Shown in pieces: positions 15,033 through 21,552 of a stretch of DNA of 32,200 nucleotides. The stretch is taken from positions 1-32,200 of the forward strand of contig JAFSHY010000050.1 of the NCBI GenBank assembly GCA_017440065.1, in the 5' to 3' direction. Under the pieces are notes generated by a model, which worked only from the letters and a program-made list of their open reading frames with translations, did not search any database and was not told the DNA's origin. The stretch's first letter is position 1, and each line of letters starts with the position of its first letter. The translations under genes and the position numbers were made by a program. The DNA comes from Oscillospiraceae bacterium. GTDB taxonomy: Bacteria; Bacillota; Clostridia; Oscillospirales; Oscillospiraceae.

Positions 15033-16601
15033 TTATTCGGCAACCGCACCGGTGCGGACAGCTTCGAAGTCCTCTTCGATTTCCTTGGAGGGCTTTTCGG
15101 TCAGCAGGGACACCACGACGATGCAGATGCAGGAGAAGATGAAAGCGGGCAGCAGCTCATAGATGGCAAACACGCCGCCCAGCTTGCTGATGACCAGCTT
15201 CCACAGGAAGACCATACCTGCGCCGCTGACCATACCGGCGATGGCGCCGGCCTTGTTGGTGCGCTTCCAGAACAGGGAGAAGAGCATCAGCGGGCCGAAG
15301 GTGGCGCCGAAGCCTGCCCATGCGAAGGAAACGATCTGGAAGATGACGCTGTTTTCATCCAGCGCGATGACGATGCCAATGAGAGCCAGCACCAGCAGAG
15401 TGATACGAGAGACCAGCATGACCTGCTTATCGGTGGCATTCTTCTTGCAGACGCCCTGGAAGATATTCTTGGCGAAGGCAGAAGCGGCGATGAGCAGATA
15501 GGAGTCCGAGGAGCTGATGGTGGCAGCCAGGATACCGGCCATAACAAAGCCCGCGATGATGGGAGGCAGGGAGTTGGTAGCCAGCGTGATGAAGATGTTT
15601 TCCGCAGCGGACTTAGTGAGGTGGGCATCGGGATAGACCTGACGGCCGACGATACCGATAAACACGGCAACGGCCAGAGAGATGCAGACCCAGATCATGG
15701 CAATGCGGCGGGAACGCTTCAGCTCATCCTCGTGACGGATGGCCATGAAGCGCAGCAGAACCTGCGGCATGCCGAAGTAGCCGAGACCCCATGCCATCAT
15801 GGAGCAGACGGTCAGGAAGCCGTAGTCGGCAGCTTCGCCGAAGAGGGGCTTGCCGGCCTCGACGATCTGCTGGCCTTCGGCATTCAGCGTGGGCGTAGCC
15901 AGACCGAAGAATTCCAGGAAGCCGGGGATCTGCTTGGAATTCTCGATAACAGCGCCGATACCACCGGCCTGCATGGTGCCGAGGATGACGATCACAGCCA
16001 GCGCGACGATCATGACGATGGCCTGCATAAAGTCGGAAGCGCTTTCCGCGAGGAAGCCGCCCAGCACGGTATAGAGCAGAACAAACACCGCACCCACGAT
16101 CATCATGGTGACATAGTTGGCGCAGAACAGGGTGGAGAACAGCTTGCCGCAGGTGACGAAGCAGCTGGAGGCATAGACGGTGAAGAAGATCAGGATGAAG
16201 GCCGCGGCGATCAGCATGATGGTCTTCTTGTTTTCACGGAAACGGTTGGAGAAGAACTCCGGCAGGGTGATGGAGTTGTTGGCACGGACGCTGTAGCGGC
16301 GCAGACGCTTGGAAACGACGAGCCAGTTGAGGTATGTACCGACGGCAAGGCCGAAGGCAGTCCAGAAGGCATCCGCAAGGCCGCACCAGTAGGCGACGCC
16401 GGGAAGACCCATCAGCAGCCAGCCGCTCATATCGGAGGCTTCGGCGCTCATGGCAGTGACCCACGGGCCGAGAGAACGGCCGCCGAGGAAGTAGGCTTCT
16501 GAGTTCTTGTTGGCCCGCTTTGCGTAAACCAGGCCGATCCCGATAACGGCCGCCATATAAACGACCATGGCGATCAGGATCTGTACGGTGTTGTTGTTCA
16601 T
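15033..16601 (-). CDS. putP: Sodium/proline symporter, PutP type
   Basis: The 522-residue protein is a solute:sodium symporter with about thirteen membrane helices. The most specific marks are the first-helix region ending in YFLGGRSLGPWVTAMSA and SDMSGWLLMGLPG, which form substrate and Na+ contacts in proline transporters. Further matches are NSITLPEFFSNRF, GGFLAESASDFMQ and MAGILAATISSSDSYLL. Proline is therefore the best substrate guess. E. coli PutP is about 20 residues shorter, mostly in the C-terminal tail. GAGAGGAA precedes the ATG at 16601. It is transcribed alone from a TTGACT/TAAACT promoter and converges on the M20 operon. The neighbouring ornithine cyclodeaminase-family enzyme could link it to proline metabolism (inference). 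Confidence 0.9.
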   Translation of the reverse strand: MNNNTVQILIAMVVYMAAVIGIGLVYAKRANKNSEAYFLGGRSLGPWVTAMSAEASDMSGWLLMGLPGVAYWCGLADAFWTAFGLAVGTYLNWLVVSKRLRRYSVRANNSITLPEFFSNRFRENKKTIMLIAAAFILIFFTVYASSCFVTCGKLFSTLFCANYVTMMIVGAVFVLLYTVLGGFLAESASDFMQAIVMIVALAVIVILGTMQAGGIGAVIENSKQIPGFLEFFGLATPTLNAEGQQIVEAGKPLFGEAADYGFLTVCSMMAWGLGYFGMPQVLLRFMAIRHEDELKRSRRIAMIWVCISLAVAVFIGIVGRQVYPDAHLTKSAAENIFITLATNSLPPIIAGFVMAGILAATISSSDSYLLIAASAFAKNIFQGVCKKNATDKQVMLVSRITLLVLALIGIVIALDENSVIFQIVSFAWAGFGATFGPLMLFSLFWKRTNKAGAIAGMVSGAGMVFLWKLVISKLGGVFAIYELLPAFIFSCICIVVVSLLTEKPSKEIEEDFEAVRTGAVAE

Positions 16602-16627
16602 AGATTTTTTCCTCTCGCTTGTGTTAT

Positions 16628-16669
16628 TTTCGGAATATTTATGTTGAAAAGGTCACCGATTCCGAAAAG
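16628..16669. repeat. Inverted repeat in the putP leader
   Basis: TTTTCGGAAT (16628-16637) and ATTCCGAAAA (16660-16669) are perfect 10-bp inverted arms 22 bases apart. They lie in the transcribed leader between promoter and ribosome-binding site, and could be an operator or an RNA hairpin. Confidence 0.6.
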
Positions 16670-16678
16670 TTGCAGTTA

Positions 16679-16707
16679 GTTTACCACACTAGCGGAATAA
16701 AGTCAAT
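16679..16707 (-). promoter_or_regulatory. putP: Promoter of putP
   Basis: On the minus strand: TTGACT (16707-16702), 17 bases, TAAACT (16684-16679). Both boxes equal those of the AEC/M20 promoter at 12597-12624. Confidence 0.65.
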
Positions 16708-16730
16708 CCTTTATATCTCTTTATATGTAT

Positions 16731-16762
16731 ATGACCCGCAGACTTTCGTCCGCGGGTCATAG
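16731..16762 (-). terminator. Weak terminator-like hairpin after the nitrilase-GDPD gene
   Basis: TATGACCCGC pairs with GCGGGTCATA around a 12-base loop, 21 bases past the stop codon. No clear T run follows on the minus strand, so termination may be leaky. Confidence 0.45.
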
Positions 16763-16783
16763 TTTCGTAAACAATTTCGTTCA

Positions 16784-18430
16784 TTATGCTTTATTCGCAA
16801 GGCGGTACTTGGGGAGACCCTCAGCCACGCGGGCAACCCGCTGGAAATCATTGGTCAGAACCGTGTCCACGCCCTGCCGCAGGAACATGGCGGCTTCCTC
16901 CGGATCGTCCGACCAGAAGACATTGACCGCGATGCCGTGGCGGTGCGCCCGCTCCACCGTTTCCGCCACATAGTTCGGGCCGTAGTGGGCGAAATGGGGC
17001 TTATAAAGCTGGATCTTGCTGCCGCCCACCTCCAGCGCCATGGCCACCAGATCATACCCAACGATGCGGTTCGCGCCGGCGCAGCGGGCGATATCGGGAG
17101 CGATGTCCCGCATCTGCTTGAGAACAGGAACGGTGCTCATAAAGTAGCAGTACTTTTCGCAGTCGTACTTGCGGATGAGCCGCACGATCTCGCGCAGATA
17201 GGTTTCGTCCAGCAGCTCATCATCGCTGCGGGTCTTGATATGGACATTCATCACCGTATGGCAGGCCAGCTTCTGCAGGATCTGCTCGAAGGTGGGGATC
17301 TTCAGCCCCTCGAACGCAGCGCTCTTTTTGATGCCGAAATCATACTGCAGCAGTTCCTCATAGGTATGCTCCCAAACGTTGCCGCTGCCGGTGGATACGC
17401 GGTCCAGCACAGGATCGTGGATGGACACCACCACACCATCCTTGCTGGGCCAGAGGTCAAATTCGATCTCCTCCGCGCCGAGGGCTACGGCTGCGCCATA
17501 GGCAGGCAGGCTGTTTTCGGGCGCCACGCTGTTGAAGCCGCGATGGGCGCAGATGCGGGGATAGGCCATGATGGCATCATGCCGCACGATGGCGCTGCCG
17601 CCGGGGCGGTACTTCCAGGGTCTTCTGCCCGCTTCGATATAGGCATGGTGCGGGGCAGGCGGATTGCCGAAGCCCGCGGGCTTCAGATACCGCTTGTGGG
17701 GGTCAAACTCCGCCGTACCAAGGCCGACTTCGTTCTTCATGTCGATCAGCACGGTGCCGTCCGGGGCGGTGATCATGCTGCAGCCGCCCAAAAGAGAATC
17801 CCCGCCCATGCTCACGGAGGAGCGCACCACATAGGCATTGCAGTGGTAGCCGCAGAACTTCGTGATCATCTCCAGCGCGTTGTGGGTATCGCTGCGCTGA
17901 TGGGAGCAGCCGATGATGACATCGGGGTTATGGCGCGCCAGATTGGCGTAAGCTTCGTAAAAATAGAAATCGTAACAGGTCAGAAAGCCGTAGCGAACAC
18001 CGTCCAGTTCCAGGATCGTGGGTTCGGAAAACTCCCATGTGTAATCCGTATCCAGCGCGTAGGCGTTCATCTCGCTGGGAACCAGATGCTGCTTATAGTA
18101 GCAGCCGGCTTTCTTGCCGTCTCTGCCGAAGGCAACGGTGGTATTCCGCAGCCCCGTTTCCGTTTCCGTCAGACAGCCCACAAATACGGCGGCATCGCAG
18201 CGTTTCGCCGTTTCCGCCGCTTTTTCCAGCAGCGGCTTCGTAAACTTTCCGTAGCATTCCTCCAGCTGCTGCCGCGTTTGGGTATGGCAAGGCAGGTCGG
18301 CATACTCCGGCAGCACGATCAGATCCAGACTTTCGTCACACTGCTCCAGCATGGCGAGGGTCTCGGCAAAGCGGGCATCGGACAGGGCATAGTCCATGGA
18401 AAACGCAGGCTGGATCACGCAGGCTTTCAT
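16784..18430 (-). CDS. Fusion protein: nitrilase-superfamily amidase + glycerophosphodiester phosphodiesterase
   Basis: The 548-residue protein joins two complete enzymes. Residues 1 to about 265 are a carbon-nitrogen hydrolase with the Glu-Lys-Cys triad visible: Glu42 in LPEYAD, Lys113 in YYKQHLVPSE, Cys152 in LTCYDFYFYE. Residues about 290-540 are a GDPD TIM barrel. It shows AHRG (His296, Arg297), PENS (Glu305), EIEFDL (Glu323, Asp325), the SIHD histidine (His338), and a late VFWSDDPEEAAMF and GVDTVLTND. GDPDs release glycerol-3-phosphate from deacylated phospholipids using a divalent metal; nitrilases cut amides or nitriles. No signal peptide is visible, so the protein is cytosolic. Its ATG overlaps the upstream regulator's stop (ATGA). 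A joint role on amide-bearing lipid head groups is only an inference. Confidence 0.9.
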   Translation of the reverse strand: MKACVIQPAFSMDYALSDARFAETLAMLEQCDESLDLIVLPEYADLPCHTQTRQQLEECYGKFTKPLLEKAAETAKRCDAAVFVGCLTETETGLRNTTVAFGRDGKKAGCYYKQHLVPSEMNAYALDTDYTWEFSEPTILELDGVRYGFLTCYDFYFYEAYANLARHNPDVIIGCSHQRSDTHNALEMITKFCGYHCNAYVVRSSVSMGGDSLLGGCSMITAPDGTVLIDMKNEVGLGTAEFDPHKRYLKPAGFGNPPAPHHAYIEAGRRPWKYRPGGSAIVRHDAIMAYPRICAHRGFNSVAPENSLPAYGAAVALGAEEIEFDLWPSKDGVVVSIHDPVLDRVSTGSGNVWEHTYEELLQYDFGIKKSAAFEGLKIPTFEQILQKLACHTVMNVHIKTRSDDELLDETYLREIVRLIRKYDCEKYCYFMSTVPVLKQMRDIAPDIARCAGANRIVGYDLVAMALEVGGSKIQLYKPHFAHYGPNYVAETVERAHRHGIAVNVFWSDDPEEAAMFLRQGVDTVLTNDFQRVARVAEGLPKYRLANKA

Positions 18431-18810
18431 TCGCTTTTCTCCCCTCCGTAGAGCGCCACATGGCGCTTAATGGCTTCAAACGTCTCATCGCTGAGGGCAT
18501 GCTCGATCTTACAGGCATCGTTGGACGCAGTCTCAGGGCTGACACCCAGCCGCACCAGCAGGTCAGAAAGCACACGGTGGCGCTCATAGGTCTTTTCCGC
18601 CGTTTCTCTGCCGCTCTCGGTCAGATGGAGGAAGCCGTCTTCATCCACCGTAACATAACCGCCGCTCTTCAGAAGGCCGATGGCTCTGCTGACACTGGGC
18701 TTGCTGTAGCCCATATATTCGCTGACGTCGATGGATCGCACGGACTTACCCTGCAGTGATAACACGAGGATCGATTCCAGATACATTTCTCCGGATTCCT
18801 GCAGACGCAT
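18427..18810 (-). CDS. Metal-dependent transcriptional regulator, DtxR/MntR family
   Basis: The 127-residue protein has an N-terminal winged helix (about 1-65) with SGEMYLESILVL and RSIDVSEYMGYSKPSVSRAI, then a dimerisation helix and partial metal-site region with YERHRVLSDLLVRLGV and ACKIEHALSDETF. These are the patterns of MntR-like Mn2+/Fe2+ sensors. The first-site aspartate found in MntR (EDY) is Met here (EMY), so metal choice may differ. It lacks the C-terminal SH3 domain of DtxR proper. ATG at 18810 is preferred over ATG at 18819, because AAAGG is directly against the latter but 9 bases before the former. It is translationally coupled to the nitrilase-GDPD gene, whose GDPD half needs a divalent metal. 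Confidence 0.87.
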   Translation of the reverse strand: MRLQESGEMYLESILVLSLQGKSVRSIDVSEYMGYSKPSVSRAIGLLKSGGYVTVDEDGFLHLTESGRETAEKTYERHRVLSDLLVRLGVSPETASNDACKIEHALSDETFEAIKRHVALYGGEKSE

Positions 18811-18842
18811 TCCATTCATCCTTTCTAACAGGTATTTGATTT

Positions 18843-18871
18843 ATTCTACATGATTGCCGCTAAAAAATCAA
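18843..18871 (-). promoter_or_regulatory. Promoter of the DtxR-like regulator operon
   Basis: On the minus strand: TTGATT (18871-18866), 17 bases, TAGAAT (18848-18843). The -35 box overlaps the T run of the preceding gene's terminator. Confidence 0.6.
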
Positions 18872-18898
18872 GACTGCATCGTATACTGCGATACAGTC
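18862..18898 (-). terminator. Terminator of the HutC-type regulator gene
   Basis: GACTGTATCG and CGATGCAGTC-type arms (18889-18898 with 18872-18881, one mismatch) around a 7-base loop, followed on the minus strand by TTGATTTTTT. Confidence 0.75.
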
Positions 18899-18926
18899 CT
18901 AACTTTTTCGGTATAAATGAAAGGGA

Positions 18927-19664
18927 TCAGAGGCTTCTGTGCAGCTGGAAGGAATACTTGTCCGTGCGGTAATAGCCCCGCTTGTATTCCACCGTCCGCA
19001 TACTTTCATCGAGGATCACCGTTTCCAGCACCAGCACTGCCGTGCCTTCGGGGATCTGCAAAATAGATGAGATCCGTGCATCGGCATTCACCGCCAGCAC
19101 CCGCTGATCCACCTTTCCGATGGTGGTCATCGTTCTGCCGTAGAGGTCAAAGGTTGAAAAAGCTTCGCCTTCCGCTTCCGCCGCCATGGCAGCCTTGTGG
19201 AAGCGCAGCCCCACGGGCTTCTGCAGACAGGAATCATAGAACACCACCGGTTCTTCCTCTGCGTAGCCCAGCAGCATCAGGCGGGAAACGCCGCAGCCAT
19301 CCGTCTGCAAAAGCAAAGCGCTGTCCGTATTGTACGAATGCTCTTCAAATGATATGATCTTCGTATAGCCGCGGTAGCCCTGCTGCGCCAGCGTCTGCGC
19401 AAAGGTGCTGATATGCACCAGCCTGTCGCGGATCACGGGGCGGCGGACAAAGCTGCCCTTGCCCTGATGGGATGTGATCAGTCCTTCCGCCTCCAGCAGT
19501 TCCAGCGCCTTACGCACCGGAATACGGCTGACACCGTAGCTTTCGCACATTTCCCGTTCGGAAGGCAGCTTATCGCCATCCGCATAGCGGCCTTCGCGGA
19601 TCTCTCTGCGGATCAGATCACGGATTTGCTGATAAAGCGGCTCTGCCGCGTTGTGACGGATCAT
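18927..19664 (-). CDS. GntR family transcriptional regulator, HutC/UTRA subfamily
   Basis: The 245-residue protein has a GntR winged helix at about 5-72: PLYQQIRDLIRREI, LPSEREMCESYGVSRIPVRKAL and the wing GKGSFV. A UTRA effector domain follows (about 90-240), with a SRLMLLGYAEEEPVVFYDS strand pair and the EYKRGYYRTDKYSFQ ending that closes the ligand pocket. Such regulators sense sugars, amines or organic acids. Start is ATG at 19664 behind GAGGAGGTGGCAGA; a longer frame to 19754 crosses its own promoter. It is divergent from the AtuA/DUF4387/symporter operon, which it most likely represses. Two different palindromes in the shared intergenic region are candidate operators. Confidence 0.93.
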   Translation of the reverse strand: MIRHNAAEPLYQQIRDLIRREIREGRYADGDKLPSEREMCESYGVSRIPVRKALELLEAEGLITSHQGKGSFVRRPVIRDRLVHISTFAQTLAQQGYRGYTKIISFEEHSYNTDSALLLQTDGCGVSRLMLLGYAEEEPVVFYDSCLQKPVGLRFHKAAMAAEAEGEAFSTFDLYGRTMTTIGKVDQRVLAVNADARISSILQIPEGTAVLVLETVILDESMRTVEYKRGYYRTDKYSFQLHRSL

Positions 19665-19679
19665 TCTGCCACCTCCTCT

Positions 19680-19715
19680 GTATGCAAGCATACCATCTTT
19701 GCGGAAAAGTTGCAA
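19680..19715 (-). promoter_or_regulatory. Promoter and palindrome of the HutC-type regulator gene
   Basis: On the minus strand: TTGCAA (19715-19710), 17 bases, TATGCT (19692-19687). The -10 box lies inside the palindrome GTATGC-AA-GCATAC (19680-19693), which could be an autoregulatory operator. Confidence 0.55.
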
Positions 19716-19736
19716 GGCGTTTTCGCTCCGACTGTA

Positions 19737-19765
19737 TTGACAACCCCATTTCATAGTGTTATACT
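19737..19765 (+). promoter_or_regulatory. Strong promoter of the AtuA/DUF4387/symporter operon
   Basis: Perfect TTGACA (19737-19742), 17 bases, TATACT (19760-19765). Transcription should begin near 19772. Confidence 0.82.
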
Positions 19766-19768
19766 CCG

Positions 19769-19793
19769 CTTGTAATTACTTGTTATTACAAGT
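19769..19793. promoter_or_regulatory. Palindromic operator candidate at the transcription start of the AtuA operon
   Basis: CTTGTAAT (19769-19776), 8 bases, ATTACAAG (19785-19792) form a perfect inverted repeat over the predicted start. A second nested inverted repeat, ACTTG-6-CAAGT, spans 19778-19793. Position and symmetry suit a GntR repressor dimer. Confidence 0.65.
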
Positions 19794-19824
19794 TATCATC
19801 TGTCATATCAGGAGGAAACGAACC

Positions 19825-21192
19825 ATGAGCAAGGAAACACTGCGAATTATCTCCCCAAACGGCCATCTGGGCTTCGCTCCCACCAAAGAAGAAAGCTTTT
19901 GGTTGGGTGCCGCCACCAAACCGGACTACTATTGCTGCGACAGCGGCAGTGACGATATCGGCCCCGTGCCCCTGGGCGCAGATAAGTGCGCCAGTCATCC
20001 CGAGCATCAGAAGCACGATCTGGAGCTGATGCTGCTGGCAGCCCGTGAGCAGAATGTTCCCATGATCATCGGCTCTTCCGGCGATACCGGCACCAATTCC
20101 CGCGTGGATATGTATGTGGGCTTCATCAAGGAGCTGGCCAAAAAGCATCATCTGGCACCCTTCAAGCTGGCCTACTTCTATTCCGAGGTGGAGCCCGCTG
20201 AGATCCGCCGCCGCATGGAGGCAGGTCAGGTCATCGAGGGTCTGGACGGCCGCACAGACCTGACCTTCGAGGAACTGGACGGCACCGACCGCATCGTTGC
20301 CGTAGCGGGCGTGCATCCCTTCATCAAGGCGCTGGAAATGGGTGCGGACGTCATTATAGGCGGCCGTTCCAGCGATGCCGCCGTCTTCGCCGCTCCCGCC
20401 ATCTATGAAGGCTTTCCCGACCATATTGCCTACTATTGCGGCAAGGTACTGGAATGTGCCTCCTTCTGCTGCGAGCCCTATGGCGCCAAGGAATCCGTCA
20501 TCGGCACCATCACAAAGGATGATGTGAAGGTCACGGCCTGTGCCCCCTTCCAGCGCTGCACCGTCGCCTCCGTAGCAGGTCATGCCATGTATGAGCGCAC
20601 CAATCCTTATTATGAATATGTGGCCGGCGGTATGATGGATATGTCCGAATGCGTCTACGAACAGTTTGACGAAAAGACCTGCCGTATCACCGGTGCCAAA
20701 TTCGTCCCCATCGAAGGTAAGGTCAAGGTCAAGCTGGAAGGCTCCGGCAAGGTCGGCGAGCGCTACATGGGCATGGCAGGCATCCGCGACCCCTATACCA
20801 TCAAGCACATCGACAAGGTCATCGACTGGGCAAAATCGCAGGCAAAGGAACGGTTGGGCGACAAGCCCTATCAGCTGAGCTACCGCATCTTCGGCAAGAA
20901 CGGTGTTATGGGCGATCTGGAACCCATCAAGGAGACCAAGTCCCATGAACTGCTGGTGGTGGTCGAAGGCGTTTCTCCCGATATGAAGGTGGCCGAGGAA
21001 GCCACGCTGATCGGCACCCGTCAGATCTTCTATGCCCGTCTGCCCGAGGTCAAGGGTACAGCAGGCACGGCAGCCTTCGTGCTGGACGAAGTGACGGAGA
21101 TTTCCCCCGCCTACCGCTGGACACTGAACCACACGGTGGAAGTGGATGATCCGCTGGAACTGTTCCCCATCACCATGATCGACATTGAATAA
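19825..21192 (+). CDS. AtuA family protein (DUF1446, acyclic terpene utilization-like)
   Basis: The 455-residue soluble protein matches the AtuA/DUF1446 family. Seen blocks are SPNGHLGFAPTKEESFW, DYYCCDSGSDDIGP, MIIGSSGDTGTN, GADVIIGGRSSDAAVFAAPA and a cysteine-rich GKVLECASFCCEPYG. A late GRLxxV-type strand region ends with PAYRWTLNHTVEVDDPLELFP. The family is named after a Pseudomonas gene needed for citronellol/geraniol catabolism, but its chemistry is not established, and the annotation name should not be taken as a pathway call here. ATG at 19825 has AGGAGG 8 bases upstream; an in-frame ATG at 19756 lies inside the promoter. It heads an operon with the DUF4387 gene (12 bases on) and a symporter, under a HutC-type regulator. 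Confidence 0.9.
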   Translation: MSKETLRIISPNGHLGFAPTKEESFWLGAATKPDYYCCDSGSDDIGPVPLGADKCASHPEHQKHDLELMLLAAREQNVPMIIGSSGDTGTNSRVDMYVGFIKELAKKHHLAPFKLAYFYSEVEPAEIRRRMEAGQVIEGLDGRTDLTFEELDGTDRIVAVAGVHPFIKALEMGADVIIGGRSSDAAVFAAPAIYEGFPDHIAYYCGKVLECASFCCEPYGAKESVIGTITKDDVKVTACAPFQRCTVASVAGHAMYERTNPYYEYVAGGMMDMSECVYEQFDEKTCRITGAKFVPIEGKVKVKLEGSGKVGERYMGMAGIRDPYTIKHIDKVIDWAKSQAKERLGDKPYQLSYRIFGKNGVMGDLEPIKETKSHELLVVVEGVSPDMKVAEEATLIGTRQIFYARLPEVKGTAGTAAFVLDEVTEISPAYRWTLNHTVEVDDPLELFPITMIDIE

Positions 21193-21204
21193 GGAGGCCT
21201 CACT

Positions 21205-21531
21205 ATGAAAACGATGAAACTCGTGGATCTGGCCAAGACCATCCGCAGCAAGAATGCCGGTGTTGACCGCATTACCTTTGATATCATTTTCCGTGAACCG
21301 GAAACCTATTATATGGTGAAGAATTCCGGCGCCATCTCCCCCGATTCTGTCTGCGCTCTCTTCGGCATTGAAAAGACCCGTCTGGCCGATTTTGTGGAAT
21401 TTGACCCCGGCTATGCCATCAAGTTTACCATCAACCGCACCCAGCCCTCCGGCTCGTTCGGCGAAGGCGACGTGTTCGGCTGCCAGCAGTATCCCCCGCT
21501 CTATGACTTTGAGATCCCTGTAGCCGAATAA
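21205..21531 (+). CDS. DUF4387 family protein, likely partner of the AtuA protein
   Basis: The 108-residue protein is a whole-length DUF4387 member. Recognised features are LVDLAKTIRSKNAGVDRITFDIIF near the start, a YYMVKNSGAIS middle and the ending with INRTQPSGSFGEGDVFGCQQYPPLYD. The family has no established activity, but in my knowledge it is very often beside or fused to AtuA/DUF1446 proteins, so the two probably form one enzyme or complex. AAGGAGG lies just before the ATG and the spacing to the previous gene is 12 bases, so expression should be matched. Confidence 0.88.
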   Translation: MKTMKLVDLAKTIRSKNAGVDRITFDIIFREPETYYMVKNSGAISPDSVCALFGIEKTRLADFVEFDPGYAIKFTINRTQPSGSFGEGDVFGCQQYPPLYDFEIPVAE

Positions 21532-21552
21532 TGCAAAACAGGAGGAATCCCC

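Noticed and set aside
16690-16762. tRNA or structured RNA between putP and the nitrilase-GDPD gene
   Set aside because: There is only one simple hairpin and no cloverleaf or TTCGA-type arm. It is better read as a weak terminator.
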